Origin: Salinicola endophyticus
Lineage (GTDB): Bacteria; Pseudomonadota; Gammaproteobacteria; Pseudomonadales; Halomonadaceae
Assembly: GCF_040536835.1 (NCBI RefSeq)
Contig: NZ_CP159578.1
Span: 1,612,001-1,676,000 of the forward strand
DNA: 64,000 nt
Reading direction: 5' to 3'
The notes under the pieces are model-generated. The model made no database searches. It had not been told where the DNA came from and saw only the letters and a list, made by a program, of their open reading frames with translations. A program made the position numbers and the translations under genes. Shown in pieces: positions 19,289 through 29,261 of this stretch (within the stretch, counting starts at the first letter, position 1; each line of letters starts with the position of its first letter).

Positions 19289-19746
19289 AGCGCAATAGCG
19301 TCCTCGAACTGGGTGTCGGTCTGTTCATGCTGGCCGGCATCCTGGGGTTGGTGTTCCTCGGGCTGCGAGTCAGCGGCCTGGGGGTCGGTGTGCCCCAGGA
19401 CACCTTCACGCTGACGGCCAACTTCGCCAATATCGGTGGGCTGCGCCCGCAGGCGAAAGTGAGCATGTCGGGCGTGCGTATCGGCAAGGTGACCGATATC
19501 GAACTCGATCCCAAATGGTTCGACGCCAAGGTCACCATGCAGATCGATTCGCAGTACGACGGCAAGTTCTCCGACGACACCACGGCGTCGATTCTCACCG
19601 CCGGTCTGCTCGGTGAGCAGTATGTCGGCCTGACCGTCGGGGGCTCGCCCAAGATGTTGCACGATGGGGACGTCATTCACGACACCCAGCAGGCGCTGGT
19701 GCTGGAGCAGTTGATCCAGCAGTTCGTGTCGAACATGGCCAAGTGA
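19285..19746 (+). CDS. mlaD: MCE-domain lipid-binding protein MlaD
   Basis: A 153-residue membrane-anchored MCE protein that forms a hexameric ring on MlaE and passes lipid to MlaC. One N-terminal membrane helix ([21 protein letters not shown]) is followed by a single MCE domain ([44 protein letters not shown]). It starts inside the mlaE stop (ATGA overlap). It lacks the longer C-terminal extension found in some MlaD proteins. Confidence 0.96.
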   Translation: MKRNSVLELGVGLFMLAGILGLVFLGLRVSGLGVGVPQDTFTLTANFANIGGLRPQAKVSMSGVRIGKVTDIELDPKWFDAKVTMQIDSQYDGKFSDDTTASILTAGLLGEQYVGLTVGGSPKMLHDGDVIHDTQQALVLEQLIQQFVSNMAK

Positions 19747-19766
19747 TCGCAGACAAGGAGTCGATG

Positions 19767-20429
19767 ATGAACGCAATCCGCTTTTACCGCCGCTACGCCG
19801 GCGTCGTGGCCGCCCTGATGCTGGGGCTGTGTGCCATGGTGTCGACCGCCCAGGCGCAGACCCAGACACCCACCGAGGTGATCCGTCAGAGCGTCGATTC
19901 GCTGATGTCGGAGCTCGAGGGCAAGAAGGATTACTACGCCCAGCACGAGGATGCGCTGGCCCAATTGGTCGATAGCAACATGGCGGATGTCGCCGACTTC
20001 CGCTACATCGGTGCCAGCGTGATGGGGCGTTACTTCCGGGCGGCGACACCGGAGCAGCGTTCGCGCTTCGTCAAGGTGTTCCGCAAGACGCTGATCGATA
20101 CCTACGCCAAGGGCCTGGTCACCTTCGACTACAAGACCCTGCGCGTGAAGGACGCCGAGGACGCCGGTCGCTACGAGGACCAGGCCTCGGTGCCGGTCGA
20201 GGTGGTGTCGACCACCGGCAAGACCTATCCGGTCAGCTTCACCCTGCGCCAGAGCGACGGCCAGTGGAAGGTGATCAACGTGATCGTCAACGGCATCAAC
20301 CTGGGCCTGACCTTCCGCAACCAGTTCGATCAGTCGATGCGTGACAATGATCGCGACTTCGACAAGGTGATCGACAACTGGGCGCCCAAGGTCGACACCG
20401 ATCAGCTCGAGAAGGGTGGCGATTCGTGA
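19767..20429 (+). CDS. mlaC: Periplasmic phospholipid shuttle MlaC
   Basis: Soluble periplasmic carrier that moves phospholipids between the MlaA outer-membrane complex and MlaFEDB. A signal peptide (hydrophobic VVAALMLGLCAMVSTAQA, cleavage before QTQTPTE) precedes the Ttg2/MlaC fold (DFRYIGASVMGRYFRAATPEQ, SDGQWKVINVIVNGINL). The ATG at 19767 lies 6 bases after AAGGAG. The adjacent ATG at 19764 is too close to it. The last bases overlap the mlaB GTG start. Confidence 0.95.
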   Translation: MNAIRFYRRYAGVVAALMLGLCAMVSTAQAQTQTPTEVIRQSVDSLMSELEGKKDYYAQHEDALAQLVDSNMADVADFRYIGASVMGRYFRAATPEQRSRFVKVFRKTLIDTYAKGLVTFDYKTLRVKDAEDAGRYEDQASVPVEVVSTTGKTYPVSFTLRQSDGQWKVINVIVNGINLGLTFRNQFDQSMRDNDRDFDKVIDNWAPKVDTDQLEKGGDS

Positions 20430-20791
20430 GTCTGCTGCTCGAGCGTGAGGACGCCACGCTGGAGGTGGTCGAGGGTAACGTGCTGACCATCCGCGGCGAG
20501 GCGGACTTCGACAGTGCCGGCCCGCTGGCTCAGGCGGGTCGGCACTGGCTGGCGGATCAGCCGGCCGAGACTCAGGTCTCGTTCGATCTGACCGCGGTGG
20601 AGGTGGCCAGCAGCGCCGTGCTCAGCGTGCTGCTGGTGTGGGTGCGCAGTGTACAGAAGCACTCGCTGCATCTGGAACGGGTGGCGCTCTCGCGTCCGCT
20701 GCGCCGGCTGATGGACATCACCGAGTTGGGGCCGCTGCTGCCGGCCCGCGAAACCACCTGCCGCGAAGACGAGACGCCCGCCTCGTCCTGA
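20426..20791 (+). CDS. mlaB: STAS-domain subunit MlaB
   Basis: A 121-residue STAS protein that binds MlaF and supports assembly and activity of the MlaFEDB complex. The family core is VSFDLTAVEVASSAVLSVLLVWVRS, with the serine-containing loop equivalent to anti-sigma-antagonist phosphosites, followed by RPLRRLMDITEL. The GTG start overlaps the mlaC TGA. It is slightly longer than E. coli MlaB (97) because of an acidic C-terminal tail. A strong hairpin follows 30 bases after the stop. Confidence 0.9.
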   Translation: MSLLLEREDATLEVVEGNVLTIRGEADFDSAGPLAQAGRHWLADQPAETQVSFDLTAVEVASSAVLSVLLVWVRSVQKHSLHLERVALSRPLRRLMDITELGPLLPARETTCREDETPASS

Positions 20792-20820
20792 GCAAGCCTC
20801 AGGTGATGGCTCGAGCGATA

Positions 20821-20860
20821 GATAGAGACGCGGGCGCCGAGGCGCCCGCGTCTCTATCTT
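20821..20860 (+). terminator. Terminator hairpin after mlaB
   Basis: Perfect 18-bp inverted repeat: GATAGAGACGCGGGCGCC (20821-20838) and its exact complement (20841-20858) around a 2-base centre, so the real loop is probably four bases. The following TTCTCCTTT is pyrimidine-rich but not a clean U tract. It separates the mla operon from ibaG. Confidence 0.75.
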
Positions 20861-21005
20861 CTCCTTTCGATAGCCCCGCTTTGGTGACGGATCTGGCTTG
20901 CATCGTTTTTGCCTGTCTATGACGTCGCCAGGGCGGGGCGTTTTCCGCTACCATATGCCGCTTTCCCTGCGCATCCGGCGCAGCAGTCATACGGGAGCCG
21001 AGTCT

Positions 21006-21260
21006 ATGCAACCCAGCGACGTCAAACGTCTGCTCGAAGATCGAATCGACGGCTGTGAATTCCATATCCAGGGTGAAGGCTGCAATTTTCAGGTCGTCGC
21101 CGTGGGCGAGGTCTTTGCCGATCTCAACAAGGTCAAGAGCCAGCAGCTGATCTACGCCGCACTCTCCGACGAGATCGCCTCGGGCGCGCTGCATGCCATC
21201 ACCATCAAGACCTTTACCCCGGCGCAATGGGCCGAGGCGCCGGAAAACGCGGGGTTCTGA
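21006..21260 (+). CDS. ibaG: BolA-family protein IbaG
   Basis: An 84-residue BolA/IbaG-type protein. The family partners with monothiol glutaredoxins in iron-sulfur handling and affects acid stress and envelope phenotypes. The BolA motif region reads FQVVAVGEVFADLNKVKSQQLIYAAL, including the helix-turn-like segment. The ATG at 21006 (MQPSDVKRLLEDRIDGCEF) matches the normal start. The upstream open frame (to 20898) is untranslated leader. It sits between mlaB and murA as in E. coli. Confidence 0.94.
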   Translation: MQPSDVKRLLEDRIDGCEFHIQGEGCNFQVVAVGEVFADLNKVKSQQLIYAALSDEIASGALHAITIKTFTPAQWAEAPENAGF

Positions 21261-21261
21261 T

Positions 21262-21289
21262 CGTATCCGCCGCCGCGGCGGCGGATACG
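21262..21289 (+). terminator. 28-bp perfect palindrome between ibaG and murA
   Basis: CGTATCCGCCGCCG (21262-21275) is followed directly by its exact reverse complement (21276-21289) and then GTTTCG. It starts at the second base after the ibaG stop. It could be a weak terminator, an attenuator or an mRNA-stabilising hairpin. The T tract is only three bases, so complete termination before murA is unlikely. Confidence 0.5.
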
Positions 21290-21334
21290 GTTTCGTCACG
21301 GTCGGTCACCTGGCCACTTCTTTTCGATCTATAG

Positions 21335-22606
<1,272 letters not shown>

Positions 22607-22623
22607 CCGGGTGTAGAGATACC

Positions 22624-23271
22624 ATGAGCGATCAACTGATTCTCGCGCTCTCCAAGGGGCGTATTCTCGAAGAGACGCTGCCGCTGCTGGCGGATGCGGG
22701 GGTGGTGCCGGCGGATGATTTCGGCAAGAGCCGCAAGCTGCTGTTCGACACCAACCTGCCCGACGTCAAGCTGGTGGTGATCCGCGCGGTGGACGTGCCC
22801 ACCTACGTGCAGCTGGGCGCGGCCGATCTCGGCGTGGCGGGTAAGGACGTGCTGCTCGAGCATGGCGCCGAGGGGCTCTACGAGCCGCTCGATCTGGAGA
22901 TCTCGCGCTGCCGGCTGATGACCGCCGGGATCGTCGGCGCCGAGCCGGCGCGCGCGCGGCGCCGAGTGGCGACGAAGTTCGTCGAGGTGGCGCGGCGCTA
23001 CTATGCCGAGCAGGGCATCCAGGCCGAGGTGATCAAGCTCTATGGCGCGATGGAGCTGGCCCCGCTGATGAATCTGGCCGACGAGATCGTGGATATCGTC
23101 GATACCGGCAATACCCTGCGCGCCAACGGCATGGAGCCGCGCGAACTGATCGAGGAGATCAGTACCCGGCTGGTGGTCAACAAGGCCTCGATGACCATGA
23201 AGCACGCGCGCCTGAAACCGCTGATCGAACGCTTGCGTGGCGCCGTGAGCGCCCGCCGCGAGGGCGCCTGA
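22624..23271 (+). CDS. hisG: ATP phosphoribosyltransferase catalytic subunit, short form
   Basis: First step of histidine biosynthesis: ATP plus PRPP to phosphoribosyl-ATP. At 215 residues it is the short HisG, lacking the roughly 80-residue C-terminal regulatory domain. Short forms work in a hetero-octamer with HisZ, which is not in this window. Family motifs are [27 protein letters not shown] and the PRPP loop [18 protein letters not shown]. The ATG at 22624 gives the normal start; the open frame extends back into murA. hisD follows after 70 bases. Confidence 0.97.
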   Translation: MSDQLILALSKGRILEETLPLLADAGVVPADDFGKSRKLLFDTNLPDVKLVVIRAVDVPTYVQLGAADLGVAGKDVLLEHGAEGLYEPLDLEISRCRLMTAGIVGAEPARARRRVATKFVEVARRYYAEQGIQAEVIKLYGAMELAPLMNLADEIVDIVDTGNTLRANGMEPRELIEEISTRLVVNKASMTMKHARLKPLIERLRGAVSARREGA

Positions 23272-23341
23272 TCCTGAGTGATGTGCCGCGTCCCCGCGCC
23301 GACAGCGGCCGGGTGCCGGCAATGACCGAGAGAGTGAATCG

Positions 23342-24652
23342 ATGAGCCAAACTCCGACCATCGCCCGCCTGAACACGCGGGATGCCGACTTCGATACGCG
23401 CCTCGACGCGCTGCTGGCCTGGGAGGGCGTGTCCGATCAGGCGGTGGCGGCACGGGTCGACGAGATCCTCAAGGCGGTGCGTCAGCAGGGCGACGCCGCG
23501 CTGATCGAATACACCCAGCGCTTCGACCGGCTGACCCTCGCCAGTGCTGCCGATCTCGAACTCGCTGGCGAGCGCCTGGCGGCGGCTTACGCCGGACTGC
23601 CGGACGCACAGCGCGACGCGCTCAGCCACGCCGCCGAGCGTATCCGTAGCTACCACGAGCAGCAGAAGCCCGGCTCCTGGCACTATGAGGAGGCCGACGG
23701 CACGCTGCTGGGGCAGAAGGTCACCCCGCTCGATCGGGTGGGTATCTATGTGCCCGGTGGCAAGGCGGCCTATCCCTCCTCGGTACTGATGAACGCGATT
23801 CCGGCCCAGGTCGCCGGGGTGGCGGAGATCATCATGGTAGTGCCGACCCCCGATGGCGTGGTCAACGAGCTGGTGCTGGCGGCGGCGCACCTGGCCGGCG
23901 TGCACCGGGTCTTCTGCGTCGGTGGCGCCCAGGCGGTCGCGGCGCTCGCCTACGGCACCGAGAGCGTGCCGCGGGTGGACAAGATCGTCGGTCCCGGCAA
24001 CATCTATGTGGCCACGGCCAAGCGCGCGGTGTTCGGTCAGGTGGGTATCGACATGATCGCCGGGCCGTCGGAGATTCTGATCGTCTCCGACGGCGGCACC
24101 GATCCCGAGTGGCTGGCGCTGGATCTGTTCTCCCAGGCTGAGCACGACGAAGATGCCCAGGCCATCCTGGTGACCTGGGATGCCGACCACCTGGAAGCGG
24201 TGCACGCCGCTATCGAGCGGCTGCTGCCGACCCTGGAACGCGCCGAGATCATTCGCCAGTCGCTGTCGCGGCGCGGCGCCCTGGTGCTGTGCGACGGGCC
24301 CGAGCAGGCGGTGGCGCTGGTCGACCGTATCGCCCCCGAGCACCTGGAGCTGTCGGTGGCCGCACCGCGTGAGATGGCCGAGCAGGTGCGCCACGCCGGT
24401 GCCATCTTCATGGGCCGCTACACCGCCGAGGCGCTGGGTGACTACTGCGCCGGTCCCAACCATGTGCTGCCGACCTCGGGCACGGCGCGTTTCTCTTCGC
24501 CGCTGGGGGTCTACGACTTCCAGAAACGTTCGTCGTTGATCGAGTGCTCGGCCGCGGGTGCCGACCGTCTCGGGCGTACCGCCTCGGTGCTGGCCCGGGG
24601 TGAGTCACTCACCGCCCACGCGCGCTCGGCGGAGAGCCGCTGGCAGCGCTGA
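23342..24652 (+). CDS. hisD: Histidinol dehydrogenase
   Basis: Zinc- and NAD-dependent enzyme that oxidises L-histidinol to histidine in two steps. At 436 residues it has the expected length. Family blocks include [50 protein letters not shown] and the metal/catalytic stretch [13 protein letters not shown]. In Pseudomonas hisC follows; here the operon ends and a minus-strand protease gene comes next. Zinc ligands such as the Gln and His of [13 protein letters not shown] are intact. Confidence 0.98.
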   Translation: MSQTPTIARLNTRDADFDTRLDALLAWEGVSDQAVAARVDEILKAVRQQGDAALIEYTQRFDRLTLASAADLELAGERLAAAYAGLPDAQRDALSHAAERIRSYHEQQKPGSWHYEEADGTLLGQKVTPLDRVGIYVPGGKAAYPSSVLMNAIPAQVAGVAEIIMVVPTPDGVVNELVLAAAHLAGVHRVFCVGGAQAVAALAYGTESVPRVDKIVGPGNIYVATAKRAVFGQVGIDMIAGPSEILIVSDGGTDPEWLALDLFSQAEHDEDAQAILVTWDADHLEAVHAAIERLLPTLERAEIIRQSLSRRGALVLCDGPEQAVALVDRIAPEHLELSVAAPREMAEQVRHAGAIFMGRYTAEALGDYCAGPNHVLPTSGTARFSSPLGVYDFQKRSSLIECSAAGADRLGRTASVLARGESLTAHARSAESRWQR

Positions 24653-24693
24653 GTCGTTTTATTGCGCTGTAGGCATTTGCGTAAAAGCCAATG

Positions 24694-24722
24694 ATCGCCG
24701 CCCTCAGGGCGGCGATTTGGTT
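24694..24722 (+). terminator. Terminator hairpin after hisD
   Basis: ATCGCCGCCC (24694-24703), loop TCA, GGGCGGCGAT (24707-24716): 10 perfect base pairs followed by TTGGTTTG. It lies between the convergent hisD and DegS-like genes. The downstream T-rich stretch favours use on the plus strand. Confidence 0.7.
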
Positions 24723-24759
24723 TGTGGGGAGGGCGTCGGGAGCGAAAGCCTAAGGCGTG

Positions 24760-26073
24760 TCAGCTGGCGTCGGACGTCGACGCGCTGTCATTGGGGGCGT
24801 CTGAGCGCTCTGATGGCGACTTTTGCGTGCCGCTGTCTGGCGCAGGAGTGCCGTCGGTATCGCCTTTGGGGTCTTCGGCGCTGGGTTCGGGGCGCTCGCC
24901 CACGGTGAGCGTCACCTCGCGCTTCTCGCCGTTGCGCAGAATGGTGATCGGCAGCTGAGTGCCAGGGGTGATCTCGGCGATATCGACCATGGTCTCGCGC
25001 GGGTCGAGAATCGGCTTGCCGCGAACCGCCAGCAGGATATCTCCCGGCTCGAGTCCGGCCTTGGCTCCCGGGCCGCCGGCCACCACGTTGGCGATGATCA
25101 CGCCGCTCAGGGTCTTGAGCCCGAAGGAGGCGGCCAGGTCGGGGGTCATCTGCTGGGCGTCGATGCCCAGCCAGCCGCGGATCACTCGGCCCTGGGTGAC
25201 GATGTCGTCGAGGATGCTGCGGGCCAGGTTGGTGGGGATGGCGAAGCCGATGCCCTGCGAGCCGCCGGAGCGCGAGAAGATCGCGGTATTGATGCCGACC
25301 AGCGAGCCGTTGGCATTGACCAGGGCGCCACCGGAGTTGCCGGGGTTGATCGCGGCGTCGGTCTGGATGAAGTCCTCGTAGGCGTTGAGCCCGATATGGT
25401 CGCGCCCGGTGGCACTGATGATCCCCATGGTCACGGTCTGGCCGACCCCGAACGGGTTGCCGATCGCCAGCGCCACGTCGCCGATAGCGACGTTTTCGGA
25501 GTTGCTGAGCTTGATCACCGGCAGGTCTTTAAGATCGATCCTGAGCACTGCGAGATCGCTTTCCGGGTCGGTACCGATCACCTTGGCGATCGCCTCGCGA
25601 CCGTCGCGCAGCGCGACCTGGATCTCGTCGGCGTCGTTGACCACATGATTGTTGGTAAGGATATAGCCATCCTTGCTGACGATGACGCCGGAACCGAGAC
25701 TCGACAGCATGCGCTGGCGCTGGGGCAGGTTCTTGCCGTAGAACTGGCGGAAGAAGGGGTCGGACATCAGCGGGTGCTGGCTGGTGTCGATGATCTTCGA
25801 GGAGTAGACGTTGACCACGGCCGGAGCAGCCTGGTTGACAGCCTCGGCGTAGCTTACCGTGGCATTGCCGCGTACCAGCGGCGGTGCCTCCTCGACGCTG
25901 GGCGCTGCGCGTTCACCCCCGCTGGGGAGGTGTGCGGTGGTGGTGCGGGCCTGGCTGGGGGTGGCGCGTTCAGCGCCGCCGCCGAGCAGCGACGGAAAGG
26001 CGTAGAGCAGCACGATGGCGAGCAGGATGCCGCAGACGGTGGGCCAGAATAGCGCGGCAAAGTGACGGCGCAT
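24760..26073 (-). CDS. Membrane-anchored trypsin-like protease, DegS/AlgW type
   Basis: Periplasmic site-1-type serine protease. In relatives it is activated by C-terminal peptides of misfolded porins and cleaves the anti-sigma factor RseA/MucA. One N-terminal membrane anchor (residues 9-30) is followed by a Ser/Thr/Pro linker. The protease domain has the triad His143 (TNNHVV), Asp173 (ESDLAVL) and Ser247 (NPGNSGGAL), and there is a single PDZ domain (about 290-385). One PDZ and an anchor argue for DegS/AlgW over DegP/DegQ. Unusual is an acidic, Ser/Pro/Asp-rich tail of about 45 residues after the PDZ domain. At 437 residues it exceeds E. coli DegS (355). Confidence 0.9.
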   Translation of the reverse strand: MRRHFAALFWPTVCGILLAIVLLYAFPSLLGGGAERATPSQARTTTAHLPSGGERAAPSVEEAPPLVRGNATVSYAEAVNQAAPAVVNVYSSKIIDTSQHPLMSDPFFRQFYGKNLPQRQRMLSSLGSGVIVSKDGYILTNNHVVNDADEIQVALRDGREAIAKVIGTDPESDLAVLRIDLKDLPVIKLSNSENVAIGDVALAIGNPFGVGQTVTMGIISATGRDHIGLNAYEDFIQTDAAINPGNSGGALVNANGSLVGINTAIFSRSGGSQGIGFAIPTNLARSILDDIVTQGRVIRGWLGIDAQQMTPDLAASFGLKTLSGVIIANVVAGGPGAKAGLEPGDILLAVRGKPILDPRETMVDIAEITPGTQLPITILRNGEKREVTLTVGERPEPSAEDPKGDTDGTPAPDSGTQKSPSERSDAPNDSASTSDAS

Positions 26074-26281
26074 GCGCGGGGGTCCTTGGGCTGACAGCGG
26101 TCACGAGAGGCCGCTGCCGGGGTGTCTGTCCGGGGTGTATGGCGGTCGCGAGCTGCGCGCTGCGGCCTGGCGCCGGATGCCCTGACGGCGCCTGGGAGGC
26201 CGTGGGCAAGCGCTGGGGCTCGACGGCGTCGCCCTCGGGTGCGAGTGTAACATTCATCGATGACTTTGCGCGGGAGAGAGC

Positions 26282-27055
26282 ATGATTTCACGAGTAGCCC
26301 TTCAGGCGGCGATCGACGCCGAATTGCGTCCTGGGGCATTCAAGGACTATACCGTCAACGGCCTGCAGGTCGAGGGGCGCGAGCGCATCAACCGGGTGAT
26401 GACCGGGGTGACGGCGTGCCAGGCGCTGCTCGACGCGGCGGTGGCCTGGGAGGCCGATGCGGTGCTGGTGCACCACGGCTATTTCTGGAAGAACGAGCCG
26501 GTGGCGGTGACCGGCATGAAGCGCCGCCGCTTCGCCACGCTGCTGGGCCACGACATCAATCTGCTGGCCTACCATCTACCCTTGGATGCTCACCCTGAAC
26601 TCGGCAACAACGCCTGTCTCGGCCGTCGGCTGGGGCTGGTGGCCGAGCGCTGCCTGGATGGCGACATGGGGCAGGGGCTTTTGTGGTACGGCGCGCCCGA
26701 CCCTGAAGTCGACGATACTGAGTTGGACAGTCACGCGCTCGCCACCCGTGTCGAGACGGCATTGGGGCGACGACCGCTGCTGATCGAGGGGCATACGGGG
26801 CCGCTCGAGCGCATCGCCTGGTGCACCGGTGGTGCTCAGGACATGTTGCCGCTGGCCGCCGAGGCCGGGGCGCAGGCGTTCATCTCCGGGGAGATCTCAG
26901 AGCGCACCACCCATCTGGCGCGGGAGCTGGGGATCACCTATCTGGCGGCAGGGCATCATGCTACCGAGCGTGACGGCATCGAGGCGCTGGGCGAGTGGCT
27001 GGCGGCGCGGTTCGGGATCGAGCACCGTTTCGTGGACATCGACAATCCCGCTTGA
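26282..27055 (+). CDS. Nif3-like dinuclear metal centre protein (YbgI family)
   Basis: A 257-residue NIF3/YbgI-family protein. Structures show a hexameric toroid with a two-metal site. A GTP cyclohydrolase-like or metallochaperone role has been suggested, but no function is settled. Metal-binding histidines lie in VLVHHGYFW and YHLPLDAHPELGNN near the middle, and in the C-terminal AAGHHATERDGIEALG. The ATG at 26282 follows GGGAGAGA. It is divergent from the protease gene, with a 208-base region between them that contains no clear consensus promoter. Confidence 0.93.
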   Translation: MISRVALQAAIDAELRPGAFKDYTVNGLQVEGRERINRVMTGVTACQALLDAAVAWEADAVLVHHGYFWKNEPVAVTGMKRRRFATLLGHDINLLAYHLPLDAHPELGNNACLGRRLGLVAERCLDGDMGQGLLWYGAPDPEVDDTELDSHALATRVETALGRRPLLIEGHTGPLERIAWCTGGAQDMLPLAAEAGAQAFISGEISERTTHLARELGITYLAAGHHATERDGIEALGEWLAARFGIEHRFVDIDNPA

Positions 27056-27158
27056 GGACGGTCATCTCCCTATCAGGAGCGAGTGCGGGTGTAGCGGAAG
27101 GGGCAGTTGGCGCGGTATGCCGCCGGGCGCAGTGCCGGCGGCAGAAGTCTCCGCGCAA

Positions 27159-27608
27159 TCAGTAGCGCGGCGGCTGGTTGACGTTTTCCTCTTCGTCACG
27201 CTTCTTGCGCACGCCGTAGTCCTCGGAGAGGGTGCCGCGGTTGCCGTCGGCGTAGTCCCGCGGAACCTGAGGCACGTCGATATTGGCGTCCTCTTCCTCG
27301 TTCTGGCCATGCAACCGGCGCTTGAGCTGGAGATCGTCGACCAGGCGATCGGCGCCGTGTACCAGGTGGCTTTCGAGCTCCTGGCTCTGACGCTGGATGC
27401 TGGAGGCGAGATCGGCGACCTTGGCGAAGTGGTCGTTGAGTGAGTCGCGGACCTGGTTGAGCTCGAGCTCGGTTTCGGCCAGACGTTGGCGCACCTTCTG
27501 ATTGCGCGCCACGTTGGCGTTGAGCAGATGGTAGCAAAGGGCGCCGATACCGATGCCCGCAAGGAAGCAGGCGATGGCCAGGATCCAATCGATATTGCTT
27601 TCGTTCAC
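27159..27608 (-). CDS. zapG: Membrane division/envelope protein ZapG (YhcB, DUF1043)
   Basis: A 149-residue YhcB/DUF1043 protein with one N-terminal membrane helix (WILAIACFLAGIGIGALCYHLL), a coiled-coil of about 60 residues (VRQRLAETELELNQVRDSL and onward) and a charged, disordered tail. In E. coli the protein, renamed ZapG, links cell division and envelope growth. The GTG at 27608 (VNESNIDW) was chosen because AAAGGAG lies 6 bases upstream. An ATG at 27659 would add 17 unlikely residues. It is divergent from zapE, as in E. coli. Confidence 0.88.
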   Translation of the reverse strand: MNESNIDWILAIACFLAGIGIGALCYHLLNANVARNQKVRQRLAETELELNQVRDSLNDHFAKVADLASSIQRQSQELESHLVHGADRLVDDLQLKRRLHGQNEEEDANIDVPQVPRDYADGNRGTLSEDYGVRKKRDEEENVNQPPRY

Positions 27609-27800
27609 TATGCGCTCCTTTGACGTCGTGCCCGGTCTCGGCGTGACCGGCACGACCATGCTTGAGATCGTTGCAAGTCCATTATATCGATCGGTTCGGT
27701 GATCGGGTCAAACCTCGCGTGTGGGGATGACGCTGTCAAGACTTTCGTCGAGCGCTATAATCCCCCGCCACCCGTTCCTGCATGAGGCCATCGATCCGCC

Positions 27801-28985
27801 ATGACTGCTCCCCGCTCCGCGACGTCCGCTGCCAATGCCCAGACGCCGATCGCGCGTTACCGCGCCGATCTCGAGCGCGACGACTTCAGCTACGACGCGG
27901 CGCAGGAAAATGCCGTCAAGCATCTGCAGCGCCTCTACGACGATCTGCTGCGGGTACCGGCCCCCAAACCCTCCGCGACGGTTATCGGCGGCGAGTCCGC
28001 GCTGTCCAAGGTCGCCGGGCTGTTCGGCAAGCGCAAGGCGGCCGCTCCCGAGGCGCCGGCCAAGCCGGCGGTCATGGGGCTCTACTTCTGGGGTGGCGTG
28101 GGGCGCGGCAAGACCTATCTGGTCGACGTGTTCTTCGAGTCGTTGCCGTTCGAGCGCAAGATGCGCACCCATTTCAACCGCTTCATGCAGCGTGTCCACC
28201 GCGAGCTCGATGCGCACAAGGGGGAGAAGAACCCGCTGACCCAGATCGCCGCGCAGTTCGCACGCGAGGCGCGGGTGATCTGCTTCGACGAGTTCTACGT
28301 CAAGGACATCACCGACGCCATGATTCTGGGCAACCTGATGGAGGCGCTGTTCGCCCAGGGCGTGGTACTGGTGGCGACCTCCAATATCGTGCCCGACGAC
28401 CTCTACAAGGATGGCCTGCAGCGTTCCCGCTTCCTGCCGGCGATCGATCTGCTCAAGCGCAATTGCGAGGTGGTCAACGTCGATTCCGGGGTCGACTACC
28501 GTCTGCGCGCGCTGGAGCAGGTAGAGATCTTTCACTCGCCGCTGGACGCCGAAGCCGAGCGCTCGCTGGCCAAGAGCTTCCGTTCGGTCGCCGGCAGCGA
28601 AGGACGCGAGAACGCCAAGCTCACCGTCAACCATCGCGAGCTGATCGCGCGCCGGCTGTGCGAAGGGGTGGTGTGGTTCGACTTCAAGATGATCTGCGAC
28701 GGGCCGCGCAGCCAGAATGACTACATCGAGCTGTCGCGGGAGTATCACACGGTGCTGGTTTCCAACGTGCCGCGCATGGGCGCGGGTAGCGACGATCAGG
28801 CGCGGCGCTTCATCAGCATGGTCGACGAGTTCTACGATCGCGCGGTGAAACTGCTGCTCTCGGCCGAGACCGAGGTCGAGTCGCTCTATACCGGCGGCAA
28901 CCTCAGCTTCGAGTTCGAGCGCACGCTGTCGCGGCTGCAGGAGATGCAGTCGCGGGACTATCTGGCGCTGGCGCACAAGCCCTGA
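27801..28985 (+). CDS. zapE: Cell division ATPase ZapE (AFG1-like)
   Basis: A 394-residue AFG1/LACE1-type P-loop ATPase. E. coli ZapE joins the Z-ring late in constriction and destabilises FtsZ polymers in an ATP-dependent way. Walker A GGVGRGKT is at residues 98-105 and Walker B FDEF at 162-165. The family blocks LVATSNIVPDDLYKDGLQR and DEFYDRAVKLL are intact. An Ala/Pro/Lys-rich insertion (about 55-90) makes it slightly longer than the E. coli protein (375). It precedes rplM as in enterobacteria, but a 345-base spacer with a large inverted repeat intervenes. Confidence 0.95.
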   Translation: MTAPRSATSAANAQTPIARYRADLERDDFSYDAAQENAVKHLQRLYDDLLRVPAPKPSATVIGGESALSKVAGLFGKRKAAAPEAPAKPAVMGLYFWGGVGRGKTYLVDVFFESLPFERKMRTHFNRFMQRVHRELDAHKGEKNPLTQIAAQFAREARVICFDEFYVKDITDAMILGNLMEALFAQGVVLVATSNIVPDDLYKDGLQRSRFLPAIDLLKRNCEVVNVDSGVDYRLRALEQVEIFHSPLDAEAERSLAKSFRSVAGSEGRENAKLTVNHRELIARRLCEGVVWFDFKMICDGPRSQNDYIELSREYHTVLVSNVPRMGAGSDDQARRFISMVDEFYDRAVKLLLSAETEVESLYTGGNLSFEFERTLSRLQEMQSRDYLALAHKP

Positions 28986-29142
28986 GAGGGATGTTTACAA
29001 AATGCCTGCGCTCGACGATACGGCGTTGAAATCGGTCTCAAAATACTCATTTAGCCCTTGTAAACTGGAGCGCCAGCCCGGTCCCTTTTTCGACCGATTT
29101 CGCCTTGTCTCTTCTTCGCTCGTCGAATTTGTAAACACCCTC
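28986..29142. repeat. 157-bp imperfect inverted-repeat intergenic element
   Basis: The ends are inverted copies: GAGGGATGTTTACAAA at 28986-29001 and, on the opposite strand from 29142 inward, GAGGGTGTTTACAAA. The inner ends (GAAATCGGTC near 29028-29037 and its complement near 29092-29101) also match. The middle of each arm has diverged. A third TTGTAAAC occurs in the centre near 29060. Size, symmetry and intergenic position resemble REP/BIME or MITE-type elements. No protein-coding frame is convincing. It fills about half of the 345-base gap between zapE and rplM. Confidence 0.7.
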
Positions 29143-29190
29143 TGACGAGTAGGGAATGACGGGGTGGCGGGAGACAGGCTCGTCTACCTC

Positions 29191-29219
29191 TTTCGCCGCC
29201 CGGAGGGCTCGTGTACAAT
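29191..29219 (+). promoter_or_regulatory. Candidate rplM promoter
   Basis: TACAAT at 29214-29219 is a good -10 hexamer about 112 bases upstream of the rplM ATG. At 17 bases spacing the -35 position holds TTTCGC, a poor match. It is directly followed by GCGCGC-rich sequence, typical of growth-rate-controlled promoters of the translation machinery. Confidence 0.4.
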
Positions 29220-29235
29220 GCGCGCTCTTCGATCC

Positions 29236-29261
29236 GTTGCCGCTTCCCCGGAAGCGGCAAC
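29236..29261 (+). promoter_or_regulatory. rplM leader hairpin
   Basis: GTTGCCGCTTCC (29236-29247) and GGAAGCGGCAAC (29250-29261) form a perfect 12-bp stem in the rplM leader, followed by an A-rich stretch. A second, bulged hairpin (GAAGCC-T-GGCTTC type) lies near 29281-29301. E. coli L13 represses its own operon through the leader mRNA, so this is a candidate L13-responsive structure. It also resembles a terminator but has no U tract. Confidence 0.45.

Noticed and set aside
26074..26281. Possible promoter pair between the DegS-like and Nif3-like genes
   Set aside because: Only isolated weak hexamers (for example TAACAT) with no matching -35, so no site is called.
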